From contig NC_010162.1 in the NCBI RefSeq assembly GCF_000067165.1, positions 1,364,001 to 1,428,000 of the forward strand: a stretch of 64,000 bases of DNA, in the 5' to 3' direction. Origin of the DNA: Sorangium cellulosum So ce56 (GTDB taxonomy: Bacteria; Myxococcota_A; Polyangia; Polyangiales; Polyangiaceae). The translations under genes and the position numbers were made by a program. Shown here piece after piece: positions 33,281 through 42,408 of this stretch (its first letter is position 1; every line of letters begins with the position of its first letter). The notes under the pieces are model-generated. The model was given only the letters and a program-made list of their open reading frames with translations. It was not told the DNA's origin and searched no databases.

Positions 33281-34001
33281 GGGAATAGCCTCCATCCACG
33301 TCGAGCGTCGTGCCGGTCACGAAGCCGGCCCTGGCCAGGAACAGCGCCGCTTCCGTCGTGTCCCGCACCTCGCCGACGCGCCGCAGCGGGTGGATCGACG
33401 CCAGCGAATCGGCGCCTTCGCCGATGAGCGGCGTGCGGATGATGCCGGGCGCCAGCGTGTTCACGCGGATGTTGTGGGCGGCGAGCTCGGCGGCCAGCGA
33501 GACGGTGAGCGCGTGGACGCCGCCTTTGCTGGCCATGGCGGCCGAGGCCGGCATCCGCGCCATGGCCTGCTGGACGAGCACCGTGCCGATATTGATGATC
33601 GAGCCCCCGCCGCCCTCGATCATCAGCGGCACCGCCGCCTGCGTCATCAGGAACGTCCCCTTCACGTTGGTGGTGAAGAACCGCTCCAGGTCCTCCTCCG
33701 TGCTCTCGAGGAACGGCTTCGCGCCGAAGATCCCGGCGTTGTTGATCAGCACGTCGACGCCGCCGAAGCGCTCGCGCGCGGCTCCGGCGACGGCCCGCGC
33801 CGTGGCCCGATCCCCCACGTGGCCCGGCACGGCGACGACGCGCGCCCCGCCGTCGAGGCTCCGCCGCGCCTGCTCGAGCTTCTCCGGGTCGCGGCCGTTC
33901 ATGACGACGCTCGATCCCTCGGCAAGGAAGCTCCTGGCGAGGTCGAGGCCGATACCGCTGCTGGCGCCCGTGATGATGACACGATCGATCCTGGTGGACA
34001 T
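33270..34001 (-). CDS. SDR-family oxidoreductase (lacks the canonical Tyr)
   Basis: A 243-aa short-chain dehydrogenase after AAAGGAGCG. It has TGASSGIG at about 12-19, LINNAGIFG, and IINIGTV. The catalytic segment reads PASAAMASKGGVHALTVSLAAELA, so the position four before the Lys is Ala instead of Tyr, while Lys is kept. Some SDR subfamilies share this MPASAAMASKGG form; whether it is an active reductase is therefore uncertain. It is divergent from a LysR gene across 108 bases with a TGGT/ACCA palindrome, the usual arrangement for a LysR-controlled gene. Confidence 0.85.
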   Translation of the reverse strand: MSTRIDRVIITGASSGIGLDLARSFLAEGSSVVMNGRDPEKLEQARRSLDGGARVVAVPGHVGDRATARAVAGAARERFGGVDVLINNAGIFGAKPFLESTEEDLERFFTTNVKGTFLMTQAAVPLMIEGGGGSIINIGTVLVQQAMARMPASAAMASKGGVHALTVSLAAELAAHNIRVNTLAPGIIRTPLIGEGADSLASIHPLRRVGEVRDTTEAALFLARAGFVTGTTLDVDGGYSHGR

Positions 34002-34056
34002 GGAGTGTCGCTCCTTTCGCGCCCACAACCTAGGACCGCCCCTCGAACCAAGAAAG

Positions 34057-34078
34057 TGGTATGTTTCTATCAACACCA
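34057..34078. promoter_or_regulatory. LysR-type operator candidate
   Basis: TGGT and ACCA arms with AT-rich sequence between them (TGGTATG...CAACACCA) between the divergent SDR and LysR genes, 31 bases before the LysR ATG. The position fits the recognition site that LysR proteins use at their own promoter. Confidence 0.5.
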
Positions 34079-34109
34079 TAACTACAGGTTTTGATCCCGC
34101 GGGCCCGCC

Positions 34110-35045
34110 ATGACCTACGATCAGCTCGTCGCCTTCCTCGCCGTCGCGGGCGAGGGCACGTTCAGCGCCGCGTCCGCGCGGCTGCACAAGTCCCAGCCGG
34201 CCGTGAGCAAGCTGGTGCGCAACCTCGAGCGCGAGCTGGGGATCGAGCTGTTCGATCGCCGGGAGTACCGCGCCACGCTCACCGATGCAGGCCGCCTGTT
34301 CCACGAGCGCGCCGCGGCGGTCATCGAGGGCACCGAGGCGCTGCGCAGCTTCGGCATGCGCCTCTCGGGGAAGGTGGAGCCGATCGTGCGGCTCGCCGTC
34401 GACGCGGTGACGCCGCTCGGCCCCATCATGGACATCTTCCGGGGGCTCCAGGCGCGTCATCCCCTGGTGCGCATCGAGCTCGGCACCGAGCGGCTGGCGG
34501 GCACCGCCGACGCGCTGCGCGAGGACCGCGCCGATCTCGCCGTTGCCACGAAGCTCGGGATCGACGGCTCAGCGGTGGAGGCGGCGCGCTTCTGCGACGT
34601 GCGGGTGATCCCGGTGGCGCGCTTCGATCACCCCCTGGCGACCAGCGGCGCGCCGATCCCGCCCGCGCTGCTGCGGGCGCACGCGCAGATCATCCTGCGC
34701 GACAGCGCGAGGGCGAGCGCCTCGCCGTCCCTGAACGTGCTGGAGGGCGGCCTGCGCTGGACGGTCACCGACGTCGCGGCGAAGAAGGAGGTCATCCTCG
34801 CGGGCATGGGCTGGGGCGGGCTGCCCGAGCACGTGGCCGCCGGCGCGCTGGCGGCGGGCGAGCTCGTGGCGCTGCAGGTCCCCGAGTTCGAGGCCGACAC
34901 CATGGAGCTGTTCGTGATCCGCCGCCGCGACCGCCCGCACGGCGTCGTCGCGCAGGCGCTCTGGGAGGCGCTCGGGCGCTGCGGCCACGGCGCCGGGGCG
35001 CCCGCGGCGGACGGGAAGGCCCCGCGCCGCCGGAGGACGGGTTGA
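34110..35045 (+). CDS. LysR-family transcriptional regulator
   Basis: A 311-aa regulator. The N-terminal winged helix-turn-helix is clear: TYDQLVAFLAVAGEGTFSAASARLHKSQPAVSKLVRNLERELGIELFDRR. The periplasmic-binding-like effector domain follows at about 90-290 (IVRLAVDAVTPLGPIMDIF...). The last 20 residues are a basic tail (APRRRRTG). It is divergent from the SDR/DUF1330 pair and likely activates or represses it in response to a small molecule. Confidence 0.9.
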   Translation: MTYDQLVAFLAVAGEGTFSAASARLHKSQPAVSKLVRNLERELGIELFDRREYRATLTDAGRLFHERAAAVIEGTEALRSFGMRLSGKVEPIVRLAVDAVTPLGPIMDIFRGLQARHPLVRIELGTERLAGTADALREDRADLAVATKLGIDGSAVEAARFCDVRVIPVARFDHPLATSGAPIPPALLRAHAQIILRDSARASASPSLNVLEGGLRWTVTDVAAKKEVILAGMGWGGLPEHVAAGALAAGELVALQVPEFEADTMELFVIRRRDRPHGVVAQALWEALGRCGHGAGAPAADGKAPRRRRTG

Positions 35046-35144
35046 GGGCCGCGCCGGCCGGACCTCCGGCGGCGGAGCGCGCTCGCCAGGCGGGTCGACG
35101 CCATGCCCGCGAGCGCCGGCCGACCGGCGCGCTGCTGCCGGGTC

Positions 35145-35183
35145 ACGCCTCATACCAACCATGCATTGGACGGTATGAGGCGT
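35145..35183. terminator. Twelve-base-pair stem-loop after the LysR gene
   Basis: ACGCCTCATACC and GGTATGAGGCGT, a perfect 12-base stem, enclose a 15-base loop that itself contains ATGCAT. It lies 100 bases after the LysR stop. It may be a terminator, or an operator-like palindrome. The remaining stretch to 35,666 (about 480 bases) holds no gene; it includes a short run of CACGCG repeats and a LacI-like half-matching site at 35,390-35,401. Confidence 0.5.
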
Positions 35184-35389
35184 CCAGGGTTTATTCCTCC
35201 GCGCGGTGGTTCAGCGGCTCACACGCACGCGCACGCGCACGCGCGAGCCGCTCGCCCGAGGAGGATTCATGTCGATTCATTCCGAGCATTCCGAGCAGAT
35301 GAACAACGATGTGATGTGGCGACGCGCATCGCGGATCTGAAGCCCAATCCATCTCCGTGACCGTGGCTTCGCGAAACTACCCATCCGGT

Positions 35390-35401
35390 GTGAACGCTCA
35401 T
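35390..35401. promoter_or_regulatory. Imperfect copy of the LacI-like palindrome
   Basis: GTGAACGCTCAT, the reverse complement of GTGAGCGTTCAC with one change, about 270 bases before the DUF1592 gene start. It is weaker evidence than the sites at 8,993 and 42,395. Confidence 0.3.
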
Positions 35402-35666
35402 CTCGAGAAAAATTGCAGCCGACAAGAAGCGCCGTGTTCGTGTGATTTTCGCTGCAGAGCGGAACGTGTGCGCGCCGGGAGCCAACACGTCCTGAAGAAT
35501 CAAATCATGTCGCCGTTACTGGAATCACGGCGTCGCCGGGACGGTCCCGACGGCTCCTGTGCGGTCGAAGGGGAGGGGTCCGCTCTCAATTTTCTGGCGA
35601 TTGAAGAGCGCTTGTTGTCTAATCGCGGGACTTCAGCGCTCCCAGCGCTGGTGAGGAGCGACAACG

Positions 35667-37385
35667 ATGTCCAGACCCTCGCGTCACCAGCCTGCGCGCC
35701 GTCGCGGAGGCGCTCGGTGGGCCGCGCCGATCGCGCTGGTCCTCGCCGGCGGCTGTACGGGATCCGTGGGTGAGCCGGGCGCGGATTCCGGCTCCAGCTC
35801 CGGCTCCGGCAAACCTGGTACCGACGATCCCATCGGTGTTTGCCAGGACGACACGGTGTACCCCGGGCGAGCGCCGCTCCGGCGGCTGACGCGCTTCGAA
35901 TACAACAACACGGTTCGCGACCTCCTGGGGGACACGACGGAGCCCGCCTTCTCGCTGCCGAGCGAGGATATCGGGAACGGCTTCGGCAACGACGCGGACA
36001 CGCTGTCTGTCTCGAGCCTGCTCGCCGAGCAGCTGGGCACCATCGCGGAGGGCATCGCCAAGCGCGCGACCGCGACGCCGGAGGCGCTCGCGAGGCTCGC
36101 GCCCTGCGCGGGCGACGTGACGGCGGCGGGGGAGGAGGCGTGCGCGCGCACGATCGTCGAGGACCTCGCGGCGCGCGCCTATCGCCGGCCGCTCCAGGCC
36201 GGCGAGGCGGACGAGCTCCTCGCGCTGTACAGCGCCGGGCGAGAGGACGCGACGTTCGCCGCCGGCATCGCGACGGTGATCGAGGCGGTGCTCCAGTCGC
36301 CCGATTTCCTCTACCGCGTCGAGTGGGGCGCGCCCGATCCCGCGCGCCCGGCGCTCCGCCGGCCGACGGGCGACGAGATGGCGACGCGGCTCTCGTACCT
36401 GTTCTGGGGCACGATGCCCGACGAGCAGCTGCGCTCGGCCGCGCGGGCGGGGGAGCTCGCGACGAAGGAAGGCGTGCGCTCGCACGCCGAGCGCATGCTC
36501 GACGACCCACGGGCCCGGCCCGTCGTGCGGTTCTTCTTCGACAGCCTGCTCCCCATCAGCAGCCTCGCGGATCTCGAGCGGGACGCGGAGGCCTTCCCGA
36601 CCTTCTCTCGCACGATCGGCTCGCTGATGCGTGAGGAGACGCAGCGGTTCCTCGAGCAGGAGATCTTCGAGGAGGCCGGCACCTGGCCGTCCATCTTGAC
36701 CGCCCCGTACACGTACATGAACGGCCCGCTCGCGGCGTTCTACGGCGTCTCCGGCGTGACGGGCGATGCGTTCCAGCGCGTGGAGCTCGATACGACCCAG
36801 CGCCTCGGGCTCCTCACCCAGGCGGGGGTGATGGCCGGGACGACGCACTCGAACATGACGAACCCCGTGGTCCGCGGCTCCTTCGTGGTCCAGAAGCTGA
36901 TGTGCCACGTGATCCCGCTCCCCACGGGCGACATCCTGGAGAAGGTGAAGCCGCCGGACCCGTACACCGGCAAGACGGCGCGGGAGCGCTTCAGTCAGCA
37001 CAGCGAGGATAAGGTCTGCGCGACGTGCCACCAGTTCATGGATCCGGTCGGCTTCTCGTTCGAGAACTACGACGCGGTCGGGCTGTTCCGCACGACCGAG
37101 AACGACGTCGCGATCGACGCGAGCGGCTCGGTGCCGGGCACGGAGGGGACCGTGAGCGGGCCGATCGAGCTGGTGCGCAAGCTCGCCGAGACGGAGGACG
37201 TGCAGAGCTGCTTCGCGACGCACTGGATCGAATACGCCTACGGACTCACGCTGCGCGCCGAGGACAAGTGCACACGAGAGGCCGTCACGGCCGCCTTCAA
37301 GACGTCCGGATACAACGTGAAGCAGCTCCTCATCGAGCTCACGCAGACGGACGCCTTCCACACCATGGCTCCCCGGGAGGAGTGA
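35667..37385 (+). CDS. DUF1592-family secreted protein with a CxxCH motif
   Basis: A 572-aa exported lipoprotein (LAGGC) of the DUF1592 set (DUF1587/1592/1588/1585 modules). The start follows GTGAGGAGCG. Landmarks are PLRRLTRFEYNNTVRDLLGD (DUF1587-like), TRLSYLFWGTMPDEQL, FQRVELDTTQRLGLLTQAGVM, then CATCHQFMDPVGFSFENYDAVG with a CxxCH heme-type motif, and a C-terminal YGL module. This family is widespread in planctomycetes and myxobacteria, almost always beside a DUF1552 gene as here. The function is unknown. The heme motif suggests electron transfer, but binding has not been shown. Confidence 0.87.
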   Translation: MSRPSRHQPARRRGGARWAAPIALVLAGGCTGSVGEPGADSGSSSGSGKPGTDDPIGVCQDDTVYPGRAPLRRLTRFEYNNTVRDLLGDTTEPAFSLPSEDIGNGFGNDADTLSVSSLLAEQLGTIAEGIAKRATATPEALARLAPCAGDVTAAGEEACARTIVEDLAARAYRRPLQAGEADELLALYSAGREDATFAAGIATVIEAVLQSPDFLYRVEWGAPDPARPALRRPTGDEMATRLSYLFWGTMPDEQLRSAARAGELATKEGVRSHAERMLDDPRARPVVRFFFDSLLPISSLADLERDAEAFPTFSRTIGSLMREETQRFLEQEIFEEAGTWPSILTAPYTYMNGPLAAFYGVSGVTGDAFQRVELDTTQRLGLLTQAGVMAGTTHSNMTNPVVRGSFVVQKLMCHVIPLPTGDILEKVKPPDPYTGKTARERFSQHSEDKVCATCHQFMDPVGFSFENYDAVGLFRTTENDVAIDASGSVPGTEGTVSGPIELVRKLAETEDVQSCFATHWIEYAYGLTLRAEDKCTREAVTAAFKTSGYNVKQLLIELTQTDAFHTMAPREE

Positions 37386-37390
37386 CGGCC

Positions 37391-38782
37391 ATGTCGACGT
37401 TTCGCTCGACGTTTCGCTTGAACCGGCGTGCCTTGCTGCGAGGTGCTGGCGGCATCGCCATCGCGCTCCCGTGGCTGGAGATCATGGGCACCGAGCCCAC
37501 GGCGCGCGCGCAGGCCGCCCCCGCGAAGCGCTTCCTCGCCGTCTACACGCCCGGCGGGACCGTGAGGGACCGGTGGCGGCCGACGGGCTCCGAGACGAGC
37601 TTCACGCTGAGCCCCATCCTGGCGCCGCTCGCGCCGGTGCAGAGCCGGCTGCTCGTCGTCGACGGCCTCGACATGAAGAGCGGGATCGGCGAGCAGCACC
37701 AGGCCGGGATCATCGCCTGGCTCACGGGCACGCCGCAGGACGGCGCCGCGGGCCGCGCCTACGGGAGCGGACCGTCCATCGATCAGGTGATCGCCGCCCG
37801 GATCTCCGGGGGGCAAAAGGCGAAGGCGAGCCTCGAGATCGCAGTGCGCTGGGCGACGGGAAAATCGCACGGCCTGCTGTCTCCGATGAACATCGCGAAT
37901 TTCGAGAACGACGCGCCGTACAGCCCGATCCCGCCGCGCATCGATCCGGTGGAGATCTTCACCGATCTCTTCGGCACGCTGAACCCCGGCGCCGGCAACG
38001 ACGCCGCCCGTCGCCTCGCGCGAAAGCAATCGATCCTCGACTTCCTCGACCGGCGCTACTCTGCCCTGTCCTCGCGGCTCGGCGCTGCTGACAAGCAGAA
38101 GATCGATCAGCACCTGACGAAGCTCCGCGAGATCGAGGAGAGCCTCAGCAAGGTGCCGACCGCGACGGGCGCCTGCCAGGCGCCGGCGATGGTCGACACG
38201 TCCGACTACAACCCGCGCACGGGGCGCAACTCCGCCGACAACGGCTCGATCAAGGACACGTCGACCGACGCGGCGATCCCCAAGGTCGGCAAGCTGATGA
38301 CGGACATGCTGGTGATGGCGCTCGCCTGCGACATCACCGCGGTCGGCACGCTTCAATGGAGCGACACCGAGGCGAAGCACACCTTCCCTTGGCTGAACCT
38401 GAGCGAGCACCACCATTACTACCAGCACGACGGCGGCTTCAGGGAGGACGAGTGCGAGCTCATCTGCAACTGGTATTCGAAGCAGCACCTCTATCTCCTG
38501 CAGGAGATGGAGAAGGTCGACATGGGCGGACACTCGCTGCTCGACGAGAGCGTCGTCTTCTTCGGCTCCGAGATCGCGGATCCGCCGAGTCACAATAAGA
38601 CGAACATGCCGTTCCTCCTGGCCGGCGGCGGCGGAGGTTTGCGCACCGGGCGCTGGCTCCGGTACAAGAACCTCCCGCACAACAACCTGCTCGTCTCGAT
38701 CTTGAACCTGTTCGGCGACCCCCGGACCACGTTCGGCACCCCGGAGCACTGCACCGGGCCGCTCACGAACCTGACGTCATAG
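37391..38782 (+). CDS. DUF1552-family secreted protein, Tat-type signal
   Basis: A 463-aa protein, five bases after the DUF1592 stop, with GGGAGGAG before the ATG. The N-terminus has NRRALLRGAGGIAIALPWLE, a Tat-type twin-arginine signal, so it is probably exported folded with a cofactor. Landmarks are FLAVYTPGGT, VDGLDMKSG, HQAGIIAWLTG, TFPWLNLSEHHHYYQHDGG and LDESVVFFGSEIADPPSHNKTNMPFLLAG. The H-rich and acidic motifs resemble the alkaline-phosphatase/sulfatase-like fold that DUF1552 is thought to share. Reaction unknown. The pair is probably one operon. Confidence 0.88.
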   Translation: MSTFRSTFRLNRRALLRGAGGIAIALPWLEIMGTEPTARAQAAPAKRFLAVYTPGGTVRDRWRPTGSETSFTLSPILAPLAPVQSRLLVVDGLDMKSGIGEQHQAGIIAWLTGTPQDGAAGRAYGSGPSIDQVIAARISGGQKAKASLEIAVRWATGKSHGLLSPMNIANFENDAPYSPIPPRIDPVEIFTDLFGTLNPGAGNDAARRLARKQSILDFLDRRYSALSSRLGAADKQKIDQHLTKLREIEESLSKVPTATGACQAPAMVDTSDYNPRTGRNSADNGSIKDTSTDAAIPKVGKLMTDMLVMALACDITAVGTLQWSDTEAKHTFPWLNLSEHHHYYQHDGGFREDECELICNWYSKQHLYLLQEMEKVDMGGHSLLDESVVFFGSEIADPPSHNKTNMPFLLAGGGGGLRTGRWLRYKNLPHNNLLVSILNLFGDPRTTFGTPEHCTGPLTNLTS

Positions 38783-38833
38783 CGCCAGAGCGACAAATGG
38801 ACTGAAACCGCCTGAATAGGGCAGGGTTTCGAG

Positions 38834-38902
38834 CCGCCAAGCGCGCCAAGGACGCCAAGACGCCAATTTTTCATTTCTTGGCGTCCTTGGCGTGCTTGGC
38901 GG
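38834..38902. repeat. Dispersed GCCAAG-type inverted repeat, family B copy 2
   Basis: Left arm CCGCCAAGCGCGCCAAGGAC pairs with the right arm GTCCTTGGCGTGCTTGGCGG with one mismatch over 25 bases, around an AT-rich loop (TTTTTCATTT). It lies between the stops of convergent genes, so it may act as a bidirectional terminator here. Copy 1 is at 24,833-24,888. Confidence 0.78.
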
Positions 38903-38918
38903 TTCATCTCTCGGTGGA

Positions 38919-41900
38919 TCAGGCTGAGCGGCCCGCTTGAGCGTCCTGCGCACTCCTGGTGCTGCAGCGTCGTGCAATGAGGGCGAGACCGAACAGGGCG
39001 ACGGTGAGCCCGATGTACGCGGACCTGCTGCCAGCGCCGTGAGCGCTGCATTGTGCGTCGTCGCTCGTGTCGTCGGTCCCATCAATTCTGCTGCTGCCGG
39101 CGGCCACGCTGGAGGTGTCGCCGCCCCCGCCATTCTCTGCTCGGCCACCCGCGGCCGGCTCCGCACCGCCATTTCCGCCCGCGTCCGGCTCCGCGCCGCC
39201 GCTGCCGCTGCCGCCCGCGGCCGGCTCCGCACCGCCATTTCCGCCCGCCCCGGGCTCCACAGTGCCGCCTTCGCCCGCACCGAGCCCTGCGCCGCCGCTT
39301 CCGCCCGCGCCGCCGCCTGCGCCGGGCCCGAGCGAAGGCTCCCAGCCGAGCAGCCGCGAGACGACGCGCCGCGTGCGCGCAGCAGGGCCGAGCTTGTCAT
39401 AGCTCAGGAGGAACCGGCCATCCTCGCCGCGGGCCAGCATCGGCGCATTGCACGCGTCATCCACGAGCAACGCCTCCATGCCCGGCGTTCCGTCGGGGGC
39501 CACGGCGCGGATCCGGAGCCGGTGGGTCTCCGCCTCTTCCCACACCACCTGGTAGCTCGCGCCGTCCCAGGCCACGGCCGCCGCATGACCAGCGCTCATC
39601 GGCGAGATCAGGAATGCTTCTCCCCGCCAGCCGCCCGTGCCGTAGATTCGACCCTGCACCGGCCCATCACCGCCCTCTGGCCAGCCATCGGCGGACTCCG
39701 TCCAGACAACGAGTGTGTCCGTGCCGTCCGTCGCCCCGGCGATGGCGGCCGGTGCGCTCGACAGCAGGAAGCCCTCCCCGACGTCTCCCGTGCGGCTCAC
39801 GGGGACGAGATGCAGGCCCGCTTTCAAATAAGCCACCAGGTAGCCCTGCCCGGCGCGGAGCGGCGTCGCGTGCGACTCCGCCCCGACCGAGGGCACGATG
39901 GGGAACACCGGGCCAGCGCTCCCCGAAGCGTCGAGCAGGCGGCCCGACGCGGTGAACACGAAGGGCTCCTCCGCGGTCCTCTCCACGAAGGTCACCAGAT
40001 AACCGTCGCCGTTGCTCGCGACCGACGGCGTCGCCGACAGGTGGAGCGACGAGACGGCGACGCTCTCCCCGAGCGCGCCGTCGCCCGACACCCGCCGCAC
40101 GTGATCCCCGCCGGCGCCGAGCGCGCTCCAGGTGAGCACCGACGCGCCGCCGCCGTTCGAGGCCAGATCGATCGCGAAGGCGCTGCTCGCGAGCTCGATC
40201 CCGACCGGATCGACGACCTCGCCGGCCGCGCTCACGCGCACCGCGCGCGCGGCCATGTGCTCCCGGTCCGGGTCCGGCTCGTCGGTCCAGGCGACGAGGT
40301 AGCTCTCGCCGGTCCAGGCGACGCGCGGGGCGCCCTGCCTGTTCGGCAGGGGGCTGAGCCCGAGCCGGCCCGCCGCCAGCGCGAGATCCGGGCCGATCAG
40401 GCTGCCCTCGATGCCGTGGCCGTGGAACGCGAGCAGGAAGCGCGAGCCGTTCCACGCGAGCGCGCTCCGATCCGAATCCAAGACGGAGCGAGGCGACCCG
40501 TCCGCGAGCCTCACGTCGTCGGTCCCCTGCACGACGCCCTCGGCCGAGACGCGGGCCCCGTACATCGCGCGACCGTCCCGCTCGTCGGCCCAGGCCACGA
40601 GATAGCTGCTGCCGTCGAACGCCGCGGCGGGGGCTCCCGTGCCCGGGCTCGGCCGCGAGATCGGGAAGTCCCTTGCCGCGATCGTGCCGTCCGCGCGCAG
40701 CACCGCGCCCCGGATCGTGCTCGTGGGATCGTCCCGTACCCACGTGGCCAGGAAGCTCGTCCCGCCGGACGCGAGCGCGACGAGCCGCGCGTTGCCCGGG
40801 TCCTCCGAGAGCTGAACGCCAAAGGCATCGAGCGCCGTCCCATCGCTGGCCACCCGCGCCGCACGGATGGCCCGCGCGCCGCCGCCGGCGACGTCCTCGT
40901 CCCAGGCCACGACGGAGACGTCCGCCCCGGCGCCGACCGCCGGCCGCGACGCGCGGCCGCTCGTGGAGAGGGCGCGCTCGGCGCCGGGAACGGCGCTGCC
41001 GCTCGGGTCGACGAGCGTCGCGCGGACGTCGTCGGCCCCATCGTCGGCGAGGCTGAGCCAGGCGGTCACGAAGCGCTCCCCGTTCCACTCGACCGAGGGA
41101 TACACGCCCTCGGCCGACGTCGAGATCGGGAAGCTCGCCGGCCCTTCGAGCGTGCCGTCGGGTCGCATCACGCGGCCGCGGATGGTGATCCGGGCGTCGT
41201 CGCCGTACTGGCTCCAGGTGACGAGGTAGCGGCCTCCGCCGTACGCCACGCTGGGCAGGTACTGGCCGGCGGACTCCTCGCCCAGATCCAGCCAGTCGAG
41301 ATCGAGCGCGTCGCCGCGCGCGCCGACGCGGACCGCGCGGATGCGCGACAGATCCTCGAAGACGACGACGTAGCTCGTCCCGTCGGTCGCGATCTCCGGA
41401 TCGAACCCGGCGTCTTGCTGGACGGGCACGGGCGGCTCCGTCCCGATCTCCGGGCCCACCTCCGGATCGAGCAGCGCCGGATAGCCGCTCTCCTCGACGA
41501 CCGAGGCGGGCACGCGCAGCTCGATGTGGCCGTCCGCCCAGCGGGCGGGCACCGGAACGCGGCGGCCCGACGCGTCGATCCACGTGCCGTGGCCGTACAC
41601 GAACCGCTGCCCCGGCGGGGCGCCGAGGACGAGGCCGCGGGCGTCGCTCGCGACCGAGGGCGCGGCGTCCGTTGCGCCGAGCCGGGCGCTCACGCGCACG
41701 ACGAGATCGCCGCGCCCCCCGGGCCGCTCGGGGAACCGGAACGCCTGCTCGGCGTTCATCTCGTGGTTCTTCCACAGCTCGCTGCAGGTCTCGAACGCGC
41801 GCTCCGCGCCGCCGTCCGCCGCCATGCGCACGCGCCCCTCGCCGTTCACGCACTCGTGGCCGGCGCGGGCGATCGATCGCGTCGCCAGCGTGAGCGCGCT

Positions 41901-42314
41901 CCCTGGCTGGAGCTCGCCGGGCGCGCCCTCGAGGAGAGGCCCGCGGAGCGCGCGGCGGCGCGCCGTCAGCTCGGCGGCGGTGCGCGCCTCGGCGAGCGCC
42001 TGGAGCTGCCTCGCTCGCCCCCTGCGCGCCGCCCTCGCCGAGGGCTTCGCGCGGATCCGCGCCGCGCCGCCCTCGAGGTCGATCCGGTGGGCGGCGCCCT
42101 CCGAAAAGAGCCCTTGTCGCGTGGATCGAAAGCTCGCCCGCGCCCTGCTCACGATCCGCCCGAGCTCGACCGGCGCGGCGCCGCTCGGCCGGAGCGCGCG
42201 CTCCGCGGGGCGCCCGGCAGGACCAGTCCCCGCCGCCTGCGGTCCAGGCGCGCTGCACGCCGAGGCGCACCCCGCCATCAACAGCAACCATGCCCGACTC
42301 GAAGCCAGCGTCAC
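38919..42314 (-). CDS. Large secreted beta-propeller-like protein with MYXO-CTERM-like tail
   Basis: A 1,131-aa surface protein. The GTG start is preceded by AGGAGGTGCGTC and opens a lipoprotein-like signal (SRAWLLLMAGC). About residues 300-960 consist of repeated short segments such as PSVAYGGGRYLVTWSQYG, PSVEWNGERFVTAWLS, APAAAFDGSSYLVAWADE and APRVAWTGESYLVAWTDE. These YLVAW-type repeats of 45-60 residues point to several beta-propeller blades. A Gly/Ala/Glu linker follows. The C-terminus reads CSAHGAGSRSAYIGLTVALF, then GLALIARRCS, a Cys, helix and Arg arrangement like MYXO-CTERM sorting signals. Function is unknown. A LacI-like site lies 81 bases before the start. Confidence 0.8.
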   Translation of the reverse strand: MTLASSRAWLLLMAGCASACSAPGPQAAGTGPAGRPAERALRPSGAAPVELGRIVSRARASFRSTRQGLFSEGAAHRIDLEGGAARIRAKPSARAARRGRARQLQALAEARTAAELTARRRALRGPLLEGAPGELQPGSALTLATRSIARAGHECVNGEGRVRMAADGGAERAFETCSELWKNHEMNAEQAFRFPERPGGRGDLVVRVSARLGATDAAPSVASDARGLVLGAPPGQRFVYGHGTWIDASGRRVPVPARWADGHIELRVPASVVEESGYPALLDPEVGPEIGTEPPVPVQQDAGFDPEIATDGTSYVVVFEDLSRIRAVRVGARGDALDLDWLDLGEESAGQYLPSVAYGGGRYLVTWSQYGDDARITIRGRVMRPDGTLEGPASFPISTSAEGVYPSVEWNGERFVTAWLSLADDGADDVRATLVDPSGSAVPGAERALSTSGRASRPAVGAGADVSVVAWDEDVAGGGARAIRAARVASDGTALDAFGVQLSEDPGNARLVALASGGTSFLATWVRDDPTSTIRGAVLRADGTIAARDFPISRPSPGTGAPAAAFDGSSYLVAWADERDGRAMYGARVSAEGVVQGTDDVRLADGSPRSVLDSDRSALAWNGSRFLLAFHGHGIEGSLIGPDLALAAGRLGLSPLPNRQGAPRVAWTGESYLVAWTDEPDPDREHMAARAVRVSAAGEVVDPVGIELASSAFAIDLASNGGGASVLTWSALGAGGDHVRRVSGDGALGESVAVSSLHLSATPSVASNGDGYLVTFVERTAEEPFVFTASGRLLDASGSAGPVFPIVPSVGAESHATPLRAGQGYLVAYLKAGLHLVPVSRTGDVGEGFLLSSAPAAIAGATDGTDTLVVWTESADGWPEGGDGPVQGRIYGTGGWRGEAFLISPMSAGHAAAVAWDGASYQVVWEEAETHRLRIRAVAPDGTPGMEALLVDDACNAPMLARGEDGRFLLSYDKLGPAARTRRVVSRLLGWEPSLGPGAGGGAGGSGGAGLGAGEGGTVEPGAGGNGGAEPAAGGSGSGGAEPDAGGNGGAEPAAGGRAENGGGGDTSSVAAGSSRIDGTDDTSDDAQCSAHGAGSRSAYIGLTVALFGLALIARRCSTRSAQDAQAGRSA

Positions 42315-42394
42315 GACGCACCTCCTGACGGCCCTGTCGGCCGACGCGCACCCCGCCGTCCTCCGATGGATGAGCCAGCGGGACGGTAACAGCG

Positions 42395-42408
42395 TGTGAG
42401 CGTTCACG
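42395..42408. promoter_or_regulatory. LacI-like operator palindrome, second copy
   Basis: TGTGAGCGTTCACG, sharing the exact 12-mer GTGAGCGTTCAC with 8,994-9,005. It is 81 bases upstream of the beta-propeller gene start on the minus strand. Confidence 0.5.

Noticed and set aside
35619..37361. A 580-codon open frame opposite the DUF1592 gene
   Set aside because: It is full of Arg, His and Ala with no family motif, while the plus strand has DUF1592 modules and a ribosome binding site.
38937..42389. A 1,150-codon open frame opposite the beta-propeller gene
   Set aside because: It is Arg-rich and antisense to a gene with a signal peptide, repeats and a C-terminal anchor. Long antisense frames are expected at this GC content.
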